DNA of 64,000 bases from Stutzerimonas degradans (GTDB lineage: Bacteria; Pseudomonadota; Gammaproteobacteria; Pseudomonadales; Pseudomonadaceae), in NCBI RefSeq assembly GCF_024448505.1, contig NZ_JAMOHV010000018.1, positions 1-64,000 of the forward strand. Reading direction: 5' to 3'. Position numbers and translations under genes: made by a program. The notes beneath the pieces were generated by a model, which ran no database searches, was not told where the DNA came from, and saw nothing but the letters and a program-made list of their open reading frames with translations. This document shows positions 40,242-49,319 of the stretch, one piece after another; the first letter of the stretch is position 1; each line of letters starts with the position of its first letter.

Positions 40242-40640
40242 ATGGCTAAACAGACCTACAGCATTTCCGATCTGGCCAACGAGCTGGACATCACCACCCG
40301 CGCCATCCGCTTCTACGAAGAACAGGGCATGCTCACCCCGACCCGCCGCGGCCAGGAGCGCATCTACACGCCCAAGGATCGCGTCACGCTGAAGCTGATC
40401 CTGCGCGGCAAGCGCATCGGCTTCTCGCTGGCCGAATGCAAGACGCTGATCGAGCTCTACGACCCCAAGGCCGGCAACCAGAAACAGCTGAATATCATGC
40501 TGCAGATGATCGCCGAGCGCCGCCAGCAGTTGGAGCAGCAACTGCTCGACATCCAGCAGATGCAGCTGGAGCTGGACACCGCCGAGGAGCGCTGCCGCAG
40601 CGCGCTACAGAGCACACTGGCGAAGCAGACGGCCGGCTGA
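40242..40640 (+). CDS. liuR: MerR-family regulator LiuR
   Basis: 132 residues. An N-terminal MerR helix-turn-helix (YSISDLANELDITTRAIRFYEEQGML) and a C-terminal dimerisation coil; no metal-binding cysteine cluster. It resembles LiuR, which controls branched-chain amino acid breakdown in gammaproteobacteria. In P. aeruginosa liuR heads the operon; here it follows atoB, nine kilobases from the liuA promoter it would act on. Confidence 0.88.
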   Translation: MAKQTYSISDLANELDITTRAIRFYEEQGMLTPTRRGQERIYTPKDRVTLKLILRGKRIGFSLAECKTLIELYDPKAGNQKQLNIMLQMIAERRQQLEQQLLDIQQMQLELDTAEERCRSALQSTLAKQTAG

Positions 40641-40957
40641 GGGCGCGTTCGGCCGCGGCCAGCCCTGCATCCCGACCAGTCCAGAATCCAAGAAATCATT
40701 CCAGAAAACTGGACAGTCCATCTTGCCAGTGTACGGCTTTGCAGACACCCTTGGGCAACTCGGCCGGAAAGGCACGGTCCTAACGCTCGCAGCCAAGCGA
40801 AGCGGCATAGGCACGCTATCTGCAAACGATCTTTCCCACGACACATGTCTGCCGTGGCGCACCCGGGTGATGTCCGCACGCCCGCGCCGAGTTTCGCTGA
40901 CTGCCGCCCGCATCAGACGGGCATTCCAATAATGGCTGCAGAGAGAACCGATCCGCC
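40641..40957. other. Intergenic region between liuR and the sigma-54 activator
   Basis: 317 bp with no credible gene. Around 40673-40730 there are overlapping short inverted repeats built on TCCAG/CTGGA, including TCCAGAAAACTGGA (a 5-bp stem), possibly an operator or a weak liuR terminator. The rest shows nothing distinctive. Confidence 0.45.
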
Positions 40958-42457
<1,500 letters not shown>

Positions 42458-42542
42458 GCGGCGGCGTCACGCACGCGTGTCTTGCCTGAACTATCGTTCT
42501 GTTCAGGGTGGCGATACCCGTCACCGCTCGGGAGCGACCACG

Positions 42543-42941
42543 ATGATTGAAGACACCGGCAAGCTGGTACTGCGCCTCGCGTTGGGCGTGCTGATGCTGC
42601 TGCACGGCATGTCGAAACTGATCAACGGCGTGGATGGCATCGTCGGCATGGTCACCGGCTTCGGCCTGCCCGCCGCGATCGCCTATGGCGTCTATCTGGG
42701 CGAGGTGATCGGCCCGCTGCTGGTGATCGTCGGTCTGTACACGCGCGCAGGCGCCCTGCTGATTGCCGGCAACATGCTCTTCGCCCTGCTGCTGGCGCAC
42801 CGGGCAGAGCTGTTCACGCTGGCCCCCACCGGCGGCTGGGCGCTCGAACTGCAGGCGATGTTCCTGTTCGGCGCGGTGGCCGTCCTGCTGCTCGGCGCCG
42901 GGCGTTTCAGCGTCGGCGGAACCAGCGGACGCTTCAACTAG
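42543..42941 (+). CDS. DoxX family membrane protein
   Basis: 132 residues from the ATG at 42543 with GGGAGCGACC upstream. Four hydrophobic segments; the family start GKLVLRLALGVLMLLHGMSKL and GLYTRAGALLIAGNML are visible. DoxX proteins are small inner-membrane proteins linked in some bacteria to thiol or redox stress; no firm activity. It lies 85 bp after the activator gene; no sigma-54 motif was found before it. Confidence 0.85.
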   Translation: MIEDTGKLVLRLALGVLMLLHGMSKLINGVDGIVGMVTGFGLPAAIAYGVYLGEVIGPLLVIVGLYTRAGALLIAGNMLFALLLAHRAELFTLAPTGGWALELQAMFLFGAVAVLLLGAGRFSVGGTSGRFN

Positions 42942-43000
42942 CGCGACTGTCCGGCGGCGCAGACACCTTCCAGCGCGCCGTACATCGTCCACTGCACCGA

Positions 43001-43022
43001 CCTGCCACTTCCTGATGGCAGG
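43001..43022. promoter_or_regulatory. Inverted repeat upstream of the esterase promoter
   Basis: CCTGCCA-N8-TGGCAGG, 7-bp perfect arms, about 93 bp upstream of the -24/-12 element. Size and position suit an upstream activating sequence for the Fis-type activator. No second copy was found near scoA or oprD. Confidence 0.4.
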
Positions 43023-43114
43023 CCCTTCTCCGATTCTTCCTTCGCCCCCGACTTAGAGCGGCTGGCGCTCCATCAGCGACCGGTCGTCGCGTTGCCGCGC
43101 GCCATGCGCGGCGC

Positions 43115-43130
43115 TGGCATGACGCTGGCT
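43115..43130 (+). promoter_or_regulatory. Candidate sigma-54 promoter before the esterase gene
   Basis: TGGCATGACGCTGGCT: GG-N10-GC spacing, with TGGCA-G at -24 and T-GCT at -12. It is 80 bp upstream of the ATG at 43211. Confidence 0.6.
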
Positions 43131-43210
43131 TGAGCGGCGTAGCGCCAACTTGAGCGGCCCGACGCCGCTGCGGCGCGCTTCGTCCGACAACAACAAGAAG
43201 GAAGCCTCGC

Positions 43211-44905
43211 ATGATCGTTCATCCCGTCATCGTCTCGATCCGGCGCCTCACCCCGCTGGCGCTCGCCCTGTGGTTTGCCAGCCCGACGCATGCCGCCGAC
43301 TGCGCCACGCTGCTCGGCAGCGAAATACCGGCCGAAGCCATCGGCCTGCCCACGCGGGGTGCGCAGGTCGTTGCGGCCAACGCCGTGGCGGCCGGCGGCA
43401 GTGCACCGCAGACCTTCGGCGCCTATTGCGACATCAGCGCGGAAATTCGCCCCATCGACCGGGCGGCACCGCCCATCCGCATGCGCCTGGCGCTGCCCGA
43501 GCAGTGGAATCACAAGGCGCTGATGCTCGGCGGTGGCGGCTACAACGGCACCCTGCCGAACGTCGTCGGCAATGTCCCCGCCGGCCCGCTGGACCAGCCC
43601 ACGCCGCTCGGCCGCGGCTATGCGGTGTTCGGCAGCGACTCCGGGCACGCCTTCGATCCGCTCAGCCCCGGCGGCTTTGCCTGGAACGACGAGGCCCTGG
43701 CCAACTACGCCCACGACGCGCTGAAGAAGACTCGCGATGCCGCCGTCTACCTGATCCGCCAGCGCTACGGCACGGCCCCCGAGCGCAGCTACTTCGCCGG
43801 CGGCTCTACCGGCGGGCGCGAGGCACTGGCCGTGGCACAGCAGTGGCCGACCGACTTTCACGGCGTGATCGCCCTCTACCCCGCCTACAACGCCCTGGCA
43901 CTGGATCTGCAGTTCGGCCGCATCACCCGTGCACTCGCCGCACCCGGCGCCTTCCCCAGCCTGGAGCAGCGCGCCGCGCTGCTGGAAGCGGCGATGCAGG
44001 CCTGTGACGGACTGGATGGCGTACGCGACGGCGTGATCAGCCATCAAGCCGCCTGCAACGCGCGTTTCGACCCGGCCCGCGCCAAACTCGACGGCCGCCC
44101 CCTGCGCTGCCCGGACGGCACCAGCAGCTCGCCGCGCTGCCTGTCGGACGCGCAGATCCACGCATTGCGGGTATTCAACACGCCGATCCGCTTCGACTTC
44201 CCGCTGGCCAGCGGCGAGACCCATTACCCGGGCTTCAACACCTGGGGCACCGATCTCGGCCGGCCGGGCGACGGCGTGCAGCTGGTAGTCAACCGGCTGG
44301 GCCTCAACACCCTGCAACCGACCTACCCGATGCCCGTGCACGGCACCGGCTTCGCCGATGGCGCGCCCTACCACGCCGGCTTCTGGGATGAATGGGTGCG
44401 CCACTTCGTGACGCGCAATCCCACCTTCAACTCGCTGACCCTCGATCCACAGAACCCCGGCCCCTGGCAGGCGCGCATCAGCGAGCTGTCGCTGCGTCAG
44501 GACGTCAATGAGACCGATCTCTCCGCCTTCGCTAACAACGGCGGCAAGCTGCTCATGGCCCATGGCACCTCCGACCAGCTGGTAAGCACCCGCGCCAGCG
44601 CCGAGTACTACCAACGCCTTCGCCGCGACATGGGGCCGGGCAGGACGCGCCAGTTCATGCGCTATTACGAAATCCCCGGCTACGGCCATGCCGCCAGCAC
44701 GGTGTTCAACGCCGCCTGGGACTCGCTCACCGCGCTGGAGAACTGGGTCGAACGCGGCATCGCCCCGCGCCGCCAGATCGTCGCTGACAGCGTCGGCGTG
44801 CCAGGCCGCACCCGCCCACTGTGCGAGTACCCGGGCTGGCCGAAGTACGTCGGCAAGGGTGCCGTCGATGCCGCCTCCAGCTTCGTCTGCGTGAACGCCC
44901 GCTGA
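43211..44905 (+). CDS. Secreted tannase / feruloyl-esterase-family hydrolase
   Basis: 564 residues with a signal peptide cut after THA (residue 29), so periplasmic or exported. Alpha/beta hydrolase of the tannase family: nucleophile Ser199 in GGSTGGREAL; the calcium-binding-like loop CDGLDGVRDGVI; an FANNGGKLLMAHGTSDQLV region with the acid residue and a late GYGHA with the catalytic His. Paired cysteines suggest disulphides. The family hydrolyses esters of aromatic acids, but some members act on other esters. The nearby ketone-body genes make a hydroxy-acid ester possible too. Confidence 0.88.
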   Translation: MIVHPVIVSIRRLTPLALALWFASPTHAADCATLLGSEIPAEAIGLPTRGAQVVAANAVAAGGSAPQTFGAYCDISAEIRPIDRAAPPIRMRLALPEQWNHKALMLGGGGYNGTLPNVVGNVPAGPLDQPTPLGRGYAVFGSDSGHAFDPLSPGGFAWNDEALANYAHDALKKTRDAAVYLIRQRYGTAPERSYFAGGSTGGREALAVAQQWPTDFHGVIALYPAYNALALDLQFGRITRALAAPGAFPSLEQRAALLEAAMQACDGLDGVRDGVISHQAACNARFDPARAKLDGRPLRCPDGTSSSPRCLSDAQIHALRVFNTPIRFDFPLASGETHYPGFNTWGTDLGRPGDGVQLVVNRLGLNTLQPTYPMPVHGTGFADGAPYHAGFWDEWVRHFVTRNPTFNSLTLDPQNPGPWQARISELSLRQDVNETDLSAFANNGGKLLMAHGTSDQLVSTRASAEYYQRLRRDMGPGRTRQFMRYYEIPGYGHAASTVFNAAWDSLTALENWVERGIAPRRQIVADSVGVPGRTRPLCEYPGWPKYVGKGAVDAASSFVCVNAR

Positions 44906-44915
44906 GCCGGGATCA

Positions 44916-44949
44916 GGTGGCGGCCAGCGTCGTGCGCGCTGCCGCCACC
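44916..44949. repeat. GC-rich inverted repeat after the esterase gene
   Basis: GGTGGCGGC and GCCGCCACC are 9-bp exact arms around 16 bases that themselves pair in part (CAGCG/CGCTG). There is no T-run, so it is a weak terminator at best; it might also be a regulatory site for oprD. Confidence 0.5.
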
Positions 44950-45109
44950 GCCGTCCGCGATGCTGGACACCCGCGGCCCGCATCGATCCGACGCTGAACA
45001 TGTCCGCCGAACTGGACGCTCTGCACACCAGCCGTATTACCTCATGCCCGAGCCACGCACCAGCTCTAGCACGGGCCTCAGCGCATAGAGATTGCGCCAC
45101 CGGGCCGGC

Positions 45110-45125
45110 TGGCACGGCTTTCGCT
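45110..45125 (+). promoter_or_regulatory. Candidate sigma-54 promoter before oprD
   Basis: TGGCACGGCTTTCGCT: a perfect TGGCACG at -24 and CGCT at -12, one mismatch to the consensus TTGCW. It is 54 bp upstream of the porin ATG and the best of the three candidate sites. Confidence 0.72.
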
Positions 45126-45178
45126 GAGGACTGGCAGCCGCGCGAACGCGGCGCAGAACAACAACAAGAGGAAATCCC

Positions 45179-46441
45179 ATGCGACTCAAGCACACCGTCG
45201 TCTGCCCACTGCTGTGCGGCAGCGCCGTTCTGATCGCCACCGGCCCCGCAAACGCCGCCTTCATCGAAGACAGCAAAGCCAGTGTGGACCTGCGCAACTT
45301 CTACATGAACCGAGATTTCCGCTCCGGCGACGGGCAGTCCAAGGCCGAGGAATGGGCACAGGGCTTCATGCTGAAAATGGAGTCCGGCTACACCGAAGGC
45401 CCGATCGGCTTCGGCCTCGACGCCATCGGCCTCCTCGGCGTGAAGCTCGACTCCAGCCCCGACCGCGTCGGCACCGGTATCCTGCAGAGCGACCGCGAAG
45501 CACCCAACCGCGCCCAGGACGACTACGGCTCAGCCGGCCTCACGGCCAAGGCGCGGCTGTCGCAAACCACCCTGCATGTCGGCACCATGCAACCGCTGAT
45601 TCCAGTGCTGATGCGCAACGACAGCCGCCTGCTGCCACAGACCTTCCGCGGCGCCTGGCTGCAGAGCAAGGAATTCGACGGCCTGACGCTCGATGTGGGC
45701 AGGCTCGACCGGGTCAACCAGCGCAACTCATCGGACAACGAGGAAATGACCGCCTTCAACGGCGGCCTGCGTAACATCCGCTTCGGTCGGCAGACCACCA
45801 GCGACGAGTTCCTCTTCGCCGGCGGCCGCTACGCCTGGACCCCGGAACTGAGCAGCAGCTACTACTACGGCGGGCTGGACGGCATCTACAAGGAACACAA
45901 CTTCGGCCTGCTCCACGTACTGCCGCTCGGCGACAAACAGAGTTTCAAAACCGACCTGCGCTACGTGCACCAGACCGATGACGGCGGCAGCAACGTCGAC
46001 GCCGACACCTTCGGCGCGATGTTCACCTACCGCATCGGCGGCCACGCCTTCGGCGCCGGCTACCAGCAAGTCTCCGGCGACACCGGCTTCGCCTACATCG
46101 CCGGCAGCGACAATTCACTGCTCAACCTGGTGCAGATCAACGACTTCGGCAACGAGGACGAACGCTCCTGGCAGGTCCGCTACGACTACGACTTCGCCGC
46201 CCTCGGCATCCCCGGCCTGACCCTCATGACCCGCTACATCTCCGGCGACAACGTCGACCGCGGCGCGGGAGCCAGCGAAGGCAAGACCTGGGAGCGCAAC
46301 ACCGACATCGCCTACGTGTTCCAGAGCGGCCCGCTGAAAAATCTCGGCCTGAAACTGCGCAACGCCACCACCCGCAGCAACTTCCAGAACGACCTCGACG
46401 AGAACCGCCTGATCATCAGCTACAGCGTACCGCTCTGGTAA
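45179..46441 (+). CDS. OprD-family outer-membrane porin
   Basis: 420 residues with a signal peptide of about 26 residues (ends PANA). OprD features: mature start AFIEDSKASVDLRNFYMNRDF, WAQGFMLKMESGYTEGPIGFGLDAIGLLGVKLD, repeated amphipathic strands and the C-terminal YSVPLW with aromatic end. OprD porins are substrate-specific channels, often for carboxylates or aromatic acids. It follows the esterase under its own -24/-12 promoter and probably imports the esterase product. The upstream AAGAGGAAA is a good ribosome binding site. Confidence 0.92.
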   Translation: MRLKHTVVCPLLCGSAVLIATGPANAAFIEDSKASVDLRNFYMNRDFRSGDGQSKAEEWAQGFMLKMESGYTEGPIGFGLDAIGLLGVKLDSSPDRVGTGILQSDREAPNRAQDDYGSAGLTAKARLSQTTLHVGTMQPLIPVLMRNDSRLLPQTFRGAWLQSKEFDGLTLDVGRLDRVNQRNSSDNEEMTAFNGGLRNIRFGRQTTSDEFLFAGGRYAWTPELSSSYYYGGLDGIYKEHNFGLLHVLPLGDKQSFKTDLRYVHQTDDGGSNVDADTFGAMFTYRIGGHAFGAGYQQVSGDTGFAYIAGSDNSLLNLVQINDFGNEDERSWQVRYDYDFAALGIPGLTLMTRYISGDNVDRGAGASEGKTWERNTDIAYVFQSGPLKNLGLKLRNATTRSNFQNDLDENRLIISYSVPLW

Positions 46442-46498
46442 TGACTTGCCCGTAGCAGCCACGCCGGGGCATGACGATGCGTAGTCACCTGCCCTAGT

Positions 46499-46528
46499 CA
46501 AAAAGGGGTTAGCTTTCGCTAACCCCTT
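46499..46528 (-). repeat. 30-bp direct repeat / duplicated tRNA-Met terminator, left copy
   Basis: Identical over 30 bp to 47440-47469. Each copy contains an 11-bp stem (AAGGGGTTAGC and complement) with a GAAA loop and a T5 tail on the minus strand, i.e. a terminator. The integrase remnant begins at its right edge, so it marks the left border of a small inserted segment. Confidence 0.88.
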
Positions 46529-46529
46529 C

Positions 46530-46667
46530 CTCGGCCTGCAACGAATCCTGGGGCATTCGTCGATCACGATGACCATGCGCTATGCGCACCTGTCGCCGGA
46601 CCATCTGGAATCTGCGCTTCGCCTGTCTCCACTTATCCAAAGCGGCCATGCGGTGGTATCCGCTTAA
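46530..46667 (+). pseudogene. C-terminal fragment of a tyrosine recombinase (integrase)
   Basis: An in-frame stretch of 45 codons reads LGLQRILGHSS, then ITMTMRYAHLSPDHL: the end of the catalytic domain of phage or island integrases, with the GHSS histidine and active-site Tyr (RYAH). No start codon or N-terminal domain; homology begins at the direct repeat border. A decayed remnant left by insertion or deletion. Confidence 0.85.
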
Positions 46668-46673
46668 TGTCCT

Positions 46674-46698
46674 TGCAAGTATGCTATCAATGATTGCA
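46674..46698. promoter_or_regulatory. Possible antitoxin operator
   Basis: TGCAA-N15-TTGCA, 22 bp before the antitoxin start. Ribbon-helix-helix antitoxins usually bind such repeats to repress their own operon. Low certainty. Confidence 0.3.
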
Positions 46699-46719
46699 TT
46701 GGATTCACTCGGAGGTTCT

Positions 46720-46965
46720 ATGGCCAGCATTACGATCCGAAACCTTGACGACGACCTGAAGGCGAAATTGCGCGTTGTAGCGGCTAGTCATGGCCGCTCG
46801 ATGGAAGAAGAAGCCCGAATCATCATTCGGCAAGCCCTGTCGCGTCAGGAAAAGCGTGGCGGGCTGGGTACTCGCATTCACTCCCGTTTTGCTACGGTCG
46901 GCGGTGCGGATCTCGCATTGCCTGAGCGAAAAGACAAGGCCCGGGCAGCGAGCTTCGATGAATGA
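46720..46965 (+). CDS. vapB: VapB/FitA-type antitoxin (ribbon-helix-helix)
   Basis: 81 residues from the ATG at 46720 (GGAGG four bases before, a tight spacing); upstream in-frame ATGs fall in the integrase remnant. The N-terminal ribbon-helix-helix MASITIRNLDDDLKAKLRVVAASHG is typical of FitA-like antitoxins; the C-terminal half wraps the toxin. Its stop overlaps the toxin ATG (ATGA). Base composition is more AT-rich than the flanking genes. Confidence 0.9.
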   Translation: MASITIRNLDDDLKAKLRVVAASHGRSMEEEARIIIRQALSRQEKRGGLGTRIHSRFATVGGADLALPERKDKARAASFDE

Positions 46966-47381
46966 TCTTACTTGATACCAATGTGTTGTCCGAACTCATG
47001 CGAGCCAAGCCGGCGCAGCAAGTAATTGAGTGGGTCGACGCCCAGCCAGCGAGCGAGTTAGCGATCAGTGCGATCACTGTCGCGGAGATTCTTTACGGCA
47101 TTGCCAGAATGCCGGATGGCAAGCGCAAACAAGGGCTGCTCGACATAGCCTCGGCCATGTTTGAGGAAGATTTCGCCGGCAATATCCTGCCGTTCGATGC
47201 AGACGCAGCCGTCCACTACGCAGAGATTGCCGCCGCGACCGAAGCGAAGGGGCGAATAGTAGATATGGCAGATGCGCAGATCGCCGCAATTGGACGGCGA
47301 CACGATGCCATCATCGCGACTCGCAATACCCGTCATTTCGAGCCGTTGGGAGTGGGTTTGATCAATCCCTGGAGCGAATAG
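46962..47381 (+). CDS. vapC: VapC/FitB-type PIN-domain toxin
   Basis: A PIN-domain ribonuclease of 139 residues. Acidic active-site residues are visible: Asp5 (LLDTNVLSE), Glu42 (VAEILYGI) and Asp101/Asp104 (DMADAQ). PIN toxins cut specific tRNA or rRNA until bound by the partner antitoxin. It is translationally coupled to vapB. The pair fills most of the 0.9-kb segment between the 30-bp repeats. Confidence 0.93.
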   Translation: MILLDTNVLSELMRAKPAQQVIEWVDAQPASELAISAITVAEILYGIARMPDGKRKQGLLDIASAMFEEDFAGNILPFDADAAVHYAEIAAATEAKGRIVDMADAQIAAIGRRHDAIIATRNTRHFEPLGVGLINPWSE

Positions 47382-47439
47382 GGGTAACAGCGTTTCGTCT
47401 GTAGACAGGGCTAGTCACTTTGTAATCACCGGCCCAAAA

Positions 47440-47469
47440 CAAAAAGGGGTTAGCTTTCGCTAACCCCTT
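47440..47469 (-). terminator. tRNA-Met terminator / right copy of the 30-bp direct repeat
   Basis: An 11-bp stem with GAAA loop and TTTTTG on the minus strand, 8 bp past the 3' end of tRNA-Met. It is the native terminator and also the right border of the inserted segment. Confidence 0.9.
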
Positions 47470-47477
47470 GATTTGTA

Positions 47478-47554
47478 TGGTGGCTACACCGGGACTTGAA
47501 CCTGGGACATCAGCATTATGAATGCTGCGCTCTAACCAACTGAGCTATGTAGCC
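47478..47554 (-). tRNA. tRNA-Met (anticodon CAT, elongator type)
   Basis: 77 bases with encoded CCA on the minus strand. Acceptor GGCTACA/TGTAGCC, anticodon stem CAGCA/TGCTG with loop TTCATAA (anticodon CAT), T-loop TTCAAGT. The G1-C72 pair indicates elongator rather than initiator tRNA. A near-perfect promoter precedes it and a terminator follows. Confidence 0.97.
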
Positions 47555-47565
47555 GAGTGGCGCGC

Positions 47566-47594
47566 ATTATTCTCTGGTGCTTTTTTGCTGTCAA
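47566..47594 (-). promoter_or_regulatory. Sigma-70 promoter of tRNA-Met
   Basis: Minus strand: TTGACA (47589-47594), exactly 17 bp, then AATAAT (47566-47571). The -10 ends 11 bp before the tRNA 5' end. Confidence 0.85.
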
Positions 47595-47666
47595 CCCTGC
47601 CGCCAGTGAATTTTTATCCTTTTCAAGCGGTTAGACCAGCGGTTGCGCGGCTGGCCAGGCTTTCGC

Positions 47667-48656
47667 TCAGCTGTGTTGGCGGAACGACGGGCGGGTCGCC
47701 ATCAGCAGGCCACCGAAGATCAGCGCGCCGCCGATCCAGTGGAATGTCTGCAGGGCTTCGTCCAGTAGCAACCAGCCGAGCAGCGCGGTGATTACCGGCA
47801 TCAGGTAGCTGGTCATGGCCGCCTTGGACGCGCCGATCACGCTTACGCCGTGGTTCCAGGCGAGGTAGGCGATCAGCGAGGCGAATACCGCTGTGTAGCC
47901 AATCGCGGCAAGGTTGCCGGCGGTGGGCGGGAAGCCGCCGACGCGGATGAGTTCAAGCAGGTAGAACGGCAGGATCAGCGGCACGCCCAGCGCCATCAGC
48001 ACGCCGAGCAGCGTCAGCGGCGGCACCGGCAGGCGCGCGGCCCAGCGCCGCAGCAGCAGGGTGTACAGCGCCCAGGCCGCAACGGCGGCTAGCATGATCA
48101 GATCGCCACTCTGAAATGACAGGCTGCTCAGGACCTGCCAGCTGCCGCGGCTGATCAGATAGAGCAAGCCGACGGCGGCCACAACCATGCCGAGCCAGGC
48201 GCGGCGCAGCGGCCACTCGCCGAGCAGCAGGCCGGCGCCGATGAAGGTCGCCAGCGGCAGGCAGGTGTTGACCAGGGTGAGGTTGATCGCTTCGGTGCTT
48301 TGCGCCGCTGTGTACAGCAGCGAGTTGTAGCTGGCGATGCCACAGGCGGCGAGTACCGGCAGGCGCCAGCCGGCGGCGCGCAGAACGGCGCGATGGCGCC
48401 AGATCGAGCGCGCCACGATGGGCAGCAGCAGTGTCGCGGCAAGCACCCAGCGCCAGAACGACAGGCCCAGCGGCGGGATCTCGTCATGGAAGGCGCGGGC
48501 CACCAGGGCGTTGCCGCTCCAGCAGACCACGGCCACCAGCAGCCCGGCGAAAGCCAGGCCGTGGCGCCCGGACGCTACGCTGGGTTGAGCGGGCGCAGGC
48601 GGTACTGGGTCGGCAACTGGTCGAGGCCGCTGACGGTGACGTTGAGGTTCTTCCAC
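47667..48656 (-). CDS. EamA-family (DMT superfamily) transporter
   Basis: About 329 residues with ten hydrophobic segments in two EamA repeats (FAGLLVAVVCWSGNALVARAF at the first helix; VFASLIAYLAWNHGV and LMPVITALLGWLLLDE in the second half). Drug/metabolite-type exporter; substrate unknown. No ATG exists near the first helix; I chose GTG at 48656 because AAGGA lies 6 bases upstream. That makes its first 82 bases overlap the end of can. The true start may differ, and an upstream frameshift cannot be excluded. Confidence 0.75.
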   Translation of the reverse strand: MEEPQRHRQRPRPVADPVPPAPAQPSVASGRHGLAFAGLLVAVVCWSGNALVARAFHDEIPPLGLSFWRWVLAATLLLPIVARSIWRHRAVLRAAGWRLPVLAACGIASYNSLLYTAAQSTEAINLTLVNTCLPLATFIGAGLLLGEWPLRRAWLGMVVAAVGLLYLISRGSWQVLSSLSFQSGDLIMLAAVAAWALYTLLLRRWAARLPVPPLTLLGVLMALGVPLILPFYLLELIRVGGFPPTAGNLAAIGYTAVFASLIAYLAWNHGVSVIGASKAAMTSYLMPVITALLGWLLLDEALQTFHWIGGALIFGGLLMATRPSFRQHS

Positions 48657-49219
48657 AGGCCATCCTTGATGCCGTAGATGCAGCCATGCACCGAGAGCGG
48701 CTGCCCGCGGTGCCAGGCGTTCTGCACGATGGTGGTATGGCTGACGTTGGCCACTTGCTGGATCACGTTCAGCTCGCACAGGCGGTCGACCCGCTCTTCT
48801 TCGCTGGGCAGGGTCGCCAGGTGCGCGCGGTGCTCATAATAGAGGTCGCGGATGGTCCGCAGCCAGCCATCGATCAGGCCCAGCTGGTCGTCACGCATGG
48901 AGGCACGCACGCCGCCGCAGCCGTAGTGGCCGGTGACCAGGATGTGTTTGACCTTGAGCACGTCGACCGCGTACTGGATCACCGACAGGCAGTTGAGGTC
49001 GGTATGCAGCACCACGTTGGCCACGTTGCGGTGCACGAACAGGTCGCCGGGCAGCATGCCGACGATCTCGTTGGCCGGCACGCGCGCATCGGAGCAGCCG
49101 ATCCACAGGTATTCCGGCGCCTGCTGCTTGGCGAGCTGCTCGAAGAAAGTCGGGTCTTCCTGCTTGATGGCTTCGGCCCAGCGGGCGTTGTTTTCGAACA
49201 ACTGATCCAGATCGTTCAT
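48575..49219 (-). CDS. can: Beta-class carbonic anhydrase
   Basis: Zinc enzyme interconverting CO2 and bicarbonate, supplying bicarbonate to carboxylases. 214 residues from the ATG at 49219 (GAGGACAAGAA upstream); 18 extra codons upstream lack a site. Zinc ligands are visible: CSDARVPA (Cys, Asp-Arg dyad) and HYGCGGVRA (His, Cys). It occupies the same place relative to rimI as the P. aeruginosa carbonic anhydrase. Confidence 0.96.
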   Translation of the reverse strand: MNDLDQLFENNARWAEAIKQEDPTFFEQLAKQQAPEYLWIGCSDARVPANEIVGMLPGDLFVHRNVANVVLHTDLNCLSVIQYAVDVLKVKHILVTGHYGCGGVRASMRDDQLGLIDGWLRTIRDLYYEHRAHLATLPSEEERVDRLCELNVIQQVANVSHTTIVQNAWHRGQPLSVHGCIYGIKDGLWKNLNVTVSGLDQLPTQYRLRPLNPA

Positions 49220-49319
49220 TTCTTGTCCTCGAAGTCTGGCGCGCGAATGCGAACCGCTGCCGCTATGACACACCGGTTCTGCGCGGCGTCACAGCCCCTT
49301 GCGGCATACCTCCTGCGAG

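Noticed and set aside
40723-40932. Small open frame between liuR and the sigma-54 activator
   Set aside because: No ribosome binding site, no recognisable protein features, overlaps the likely promoter region.
42458-42542. Sigma-54 promoter before the DoxX gene
   Set aside because: No GG-N10-GC pair with usable flanks was found there; the gene may be read through from the activator gene.
44916-44949. Intrinsic terminator after the esterase
   Set aside because: Strong hairpin but no T-run on either strand; listed as an inverted repeat only.
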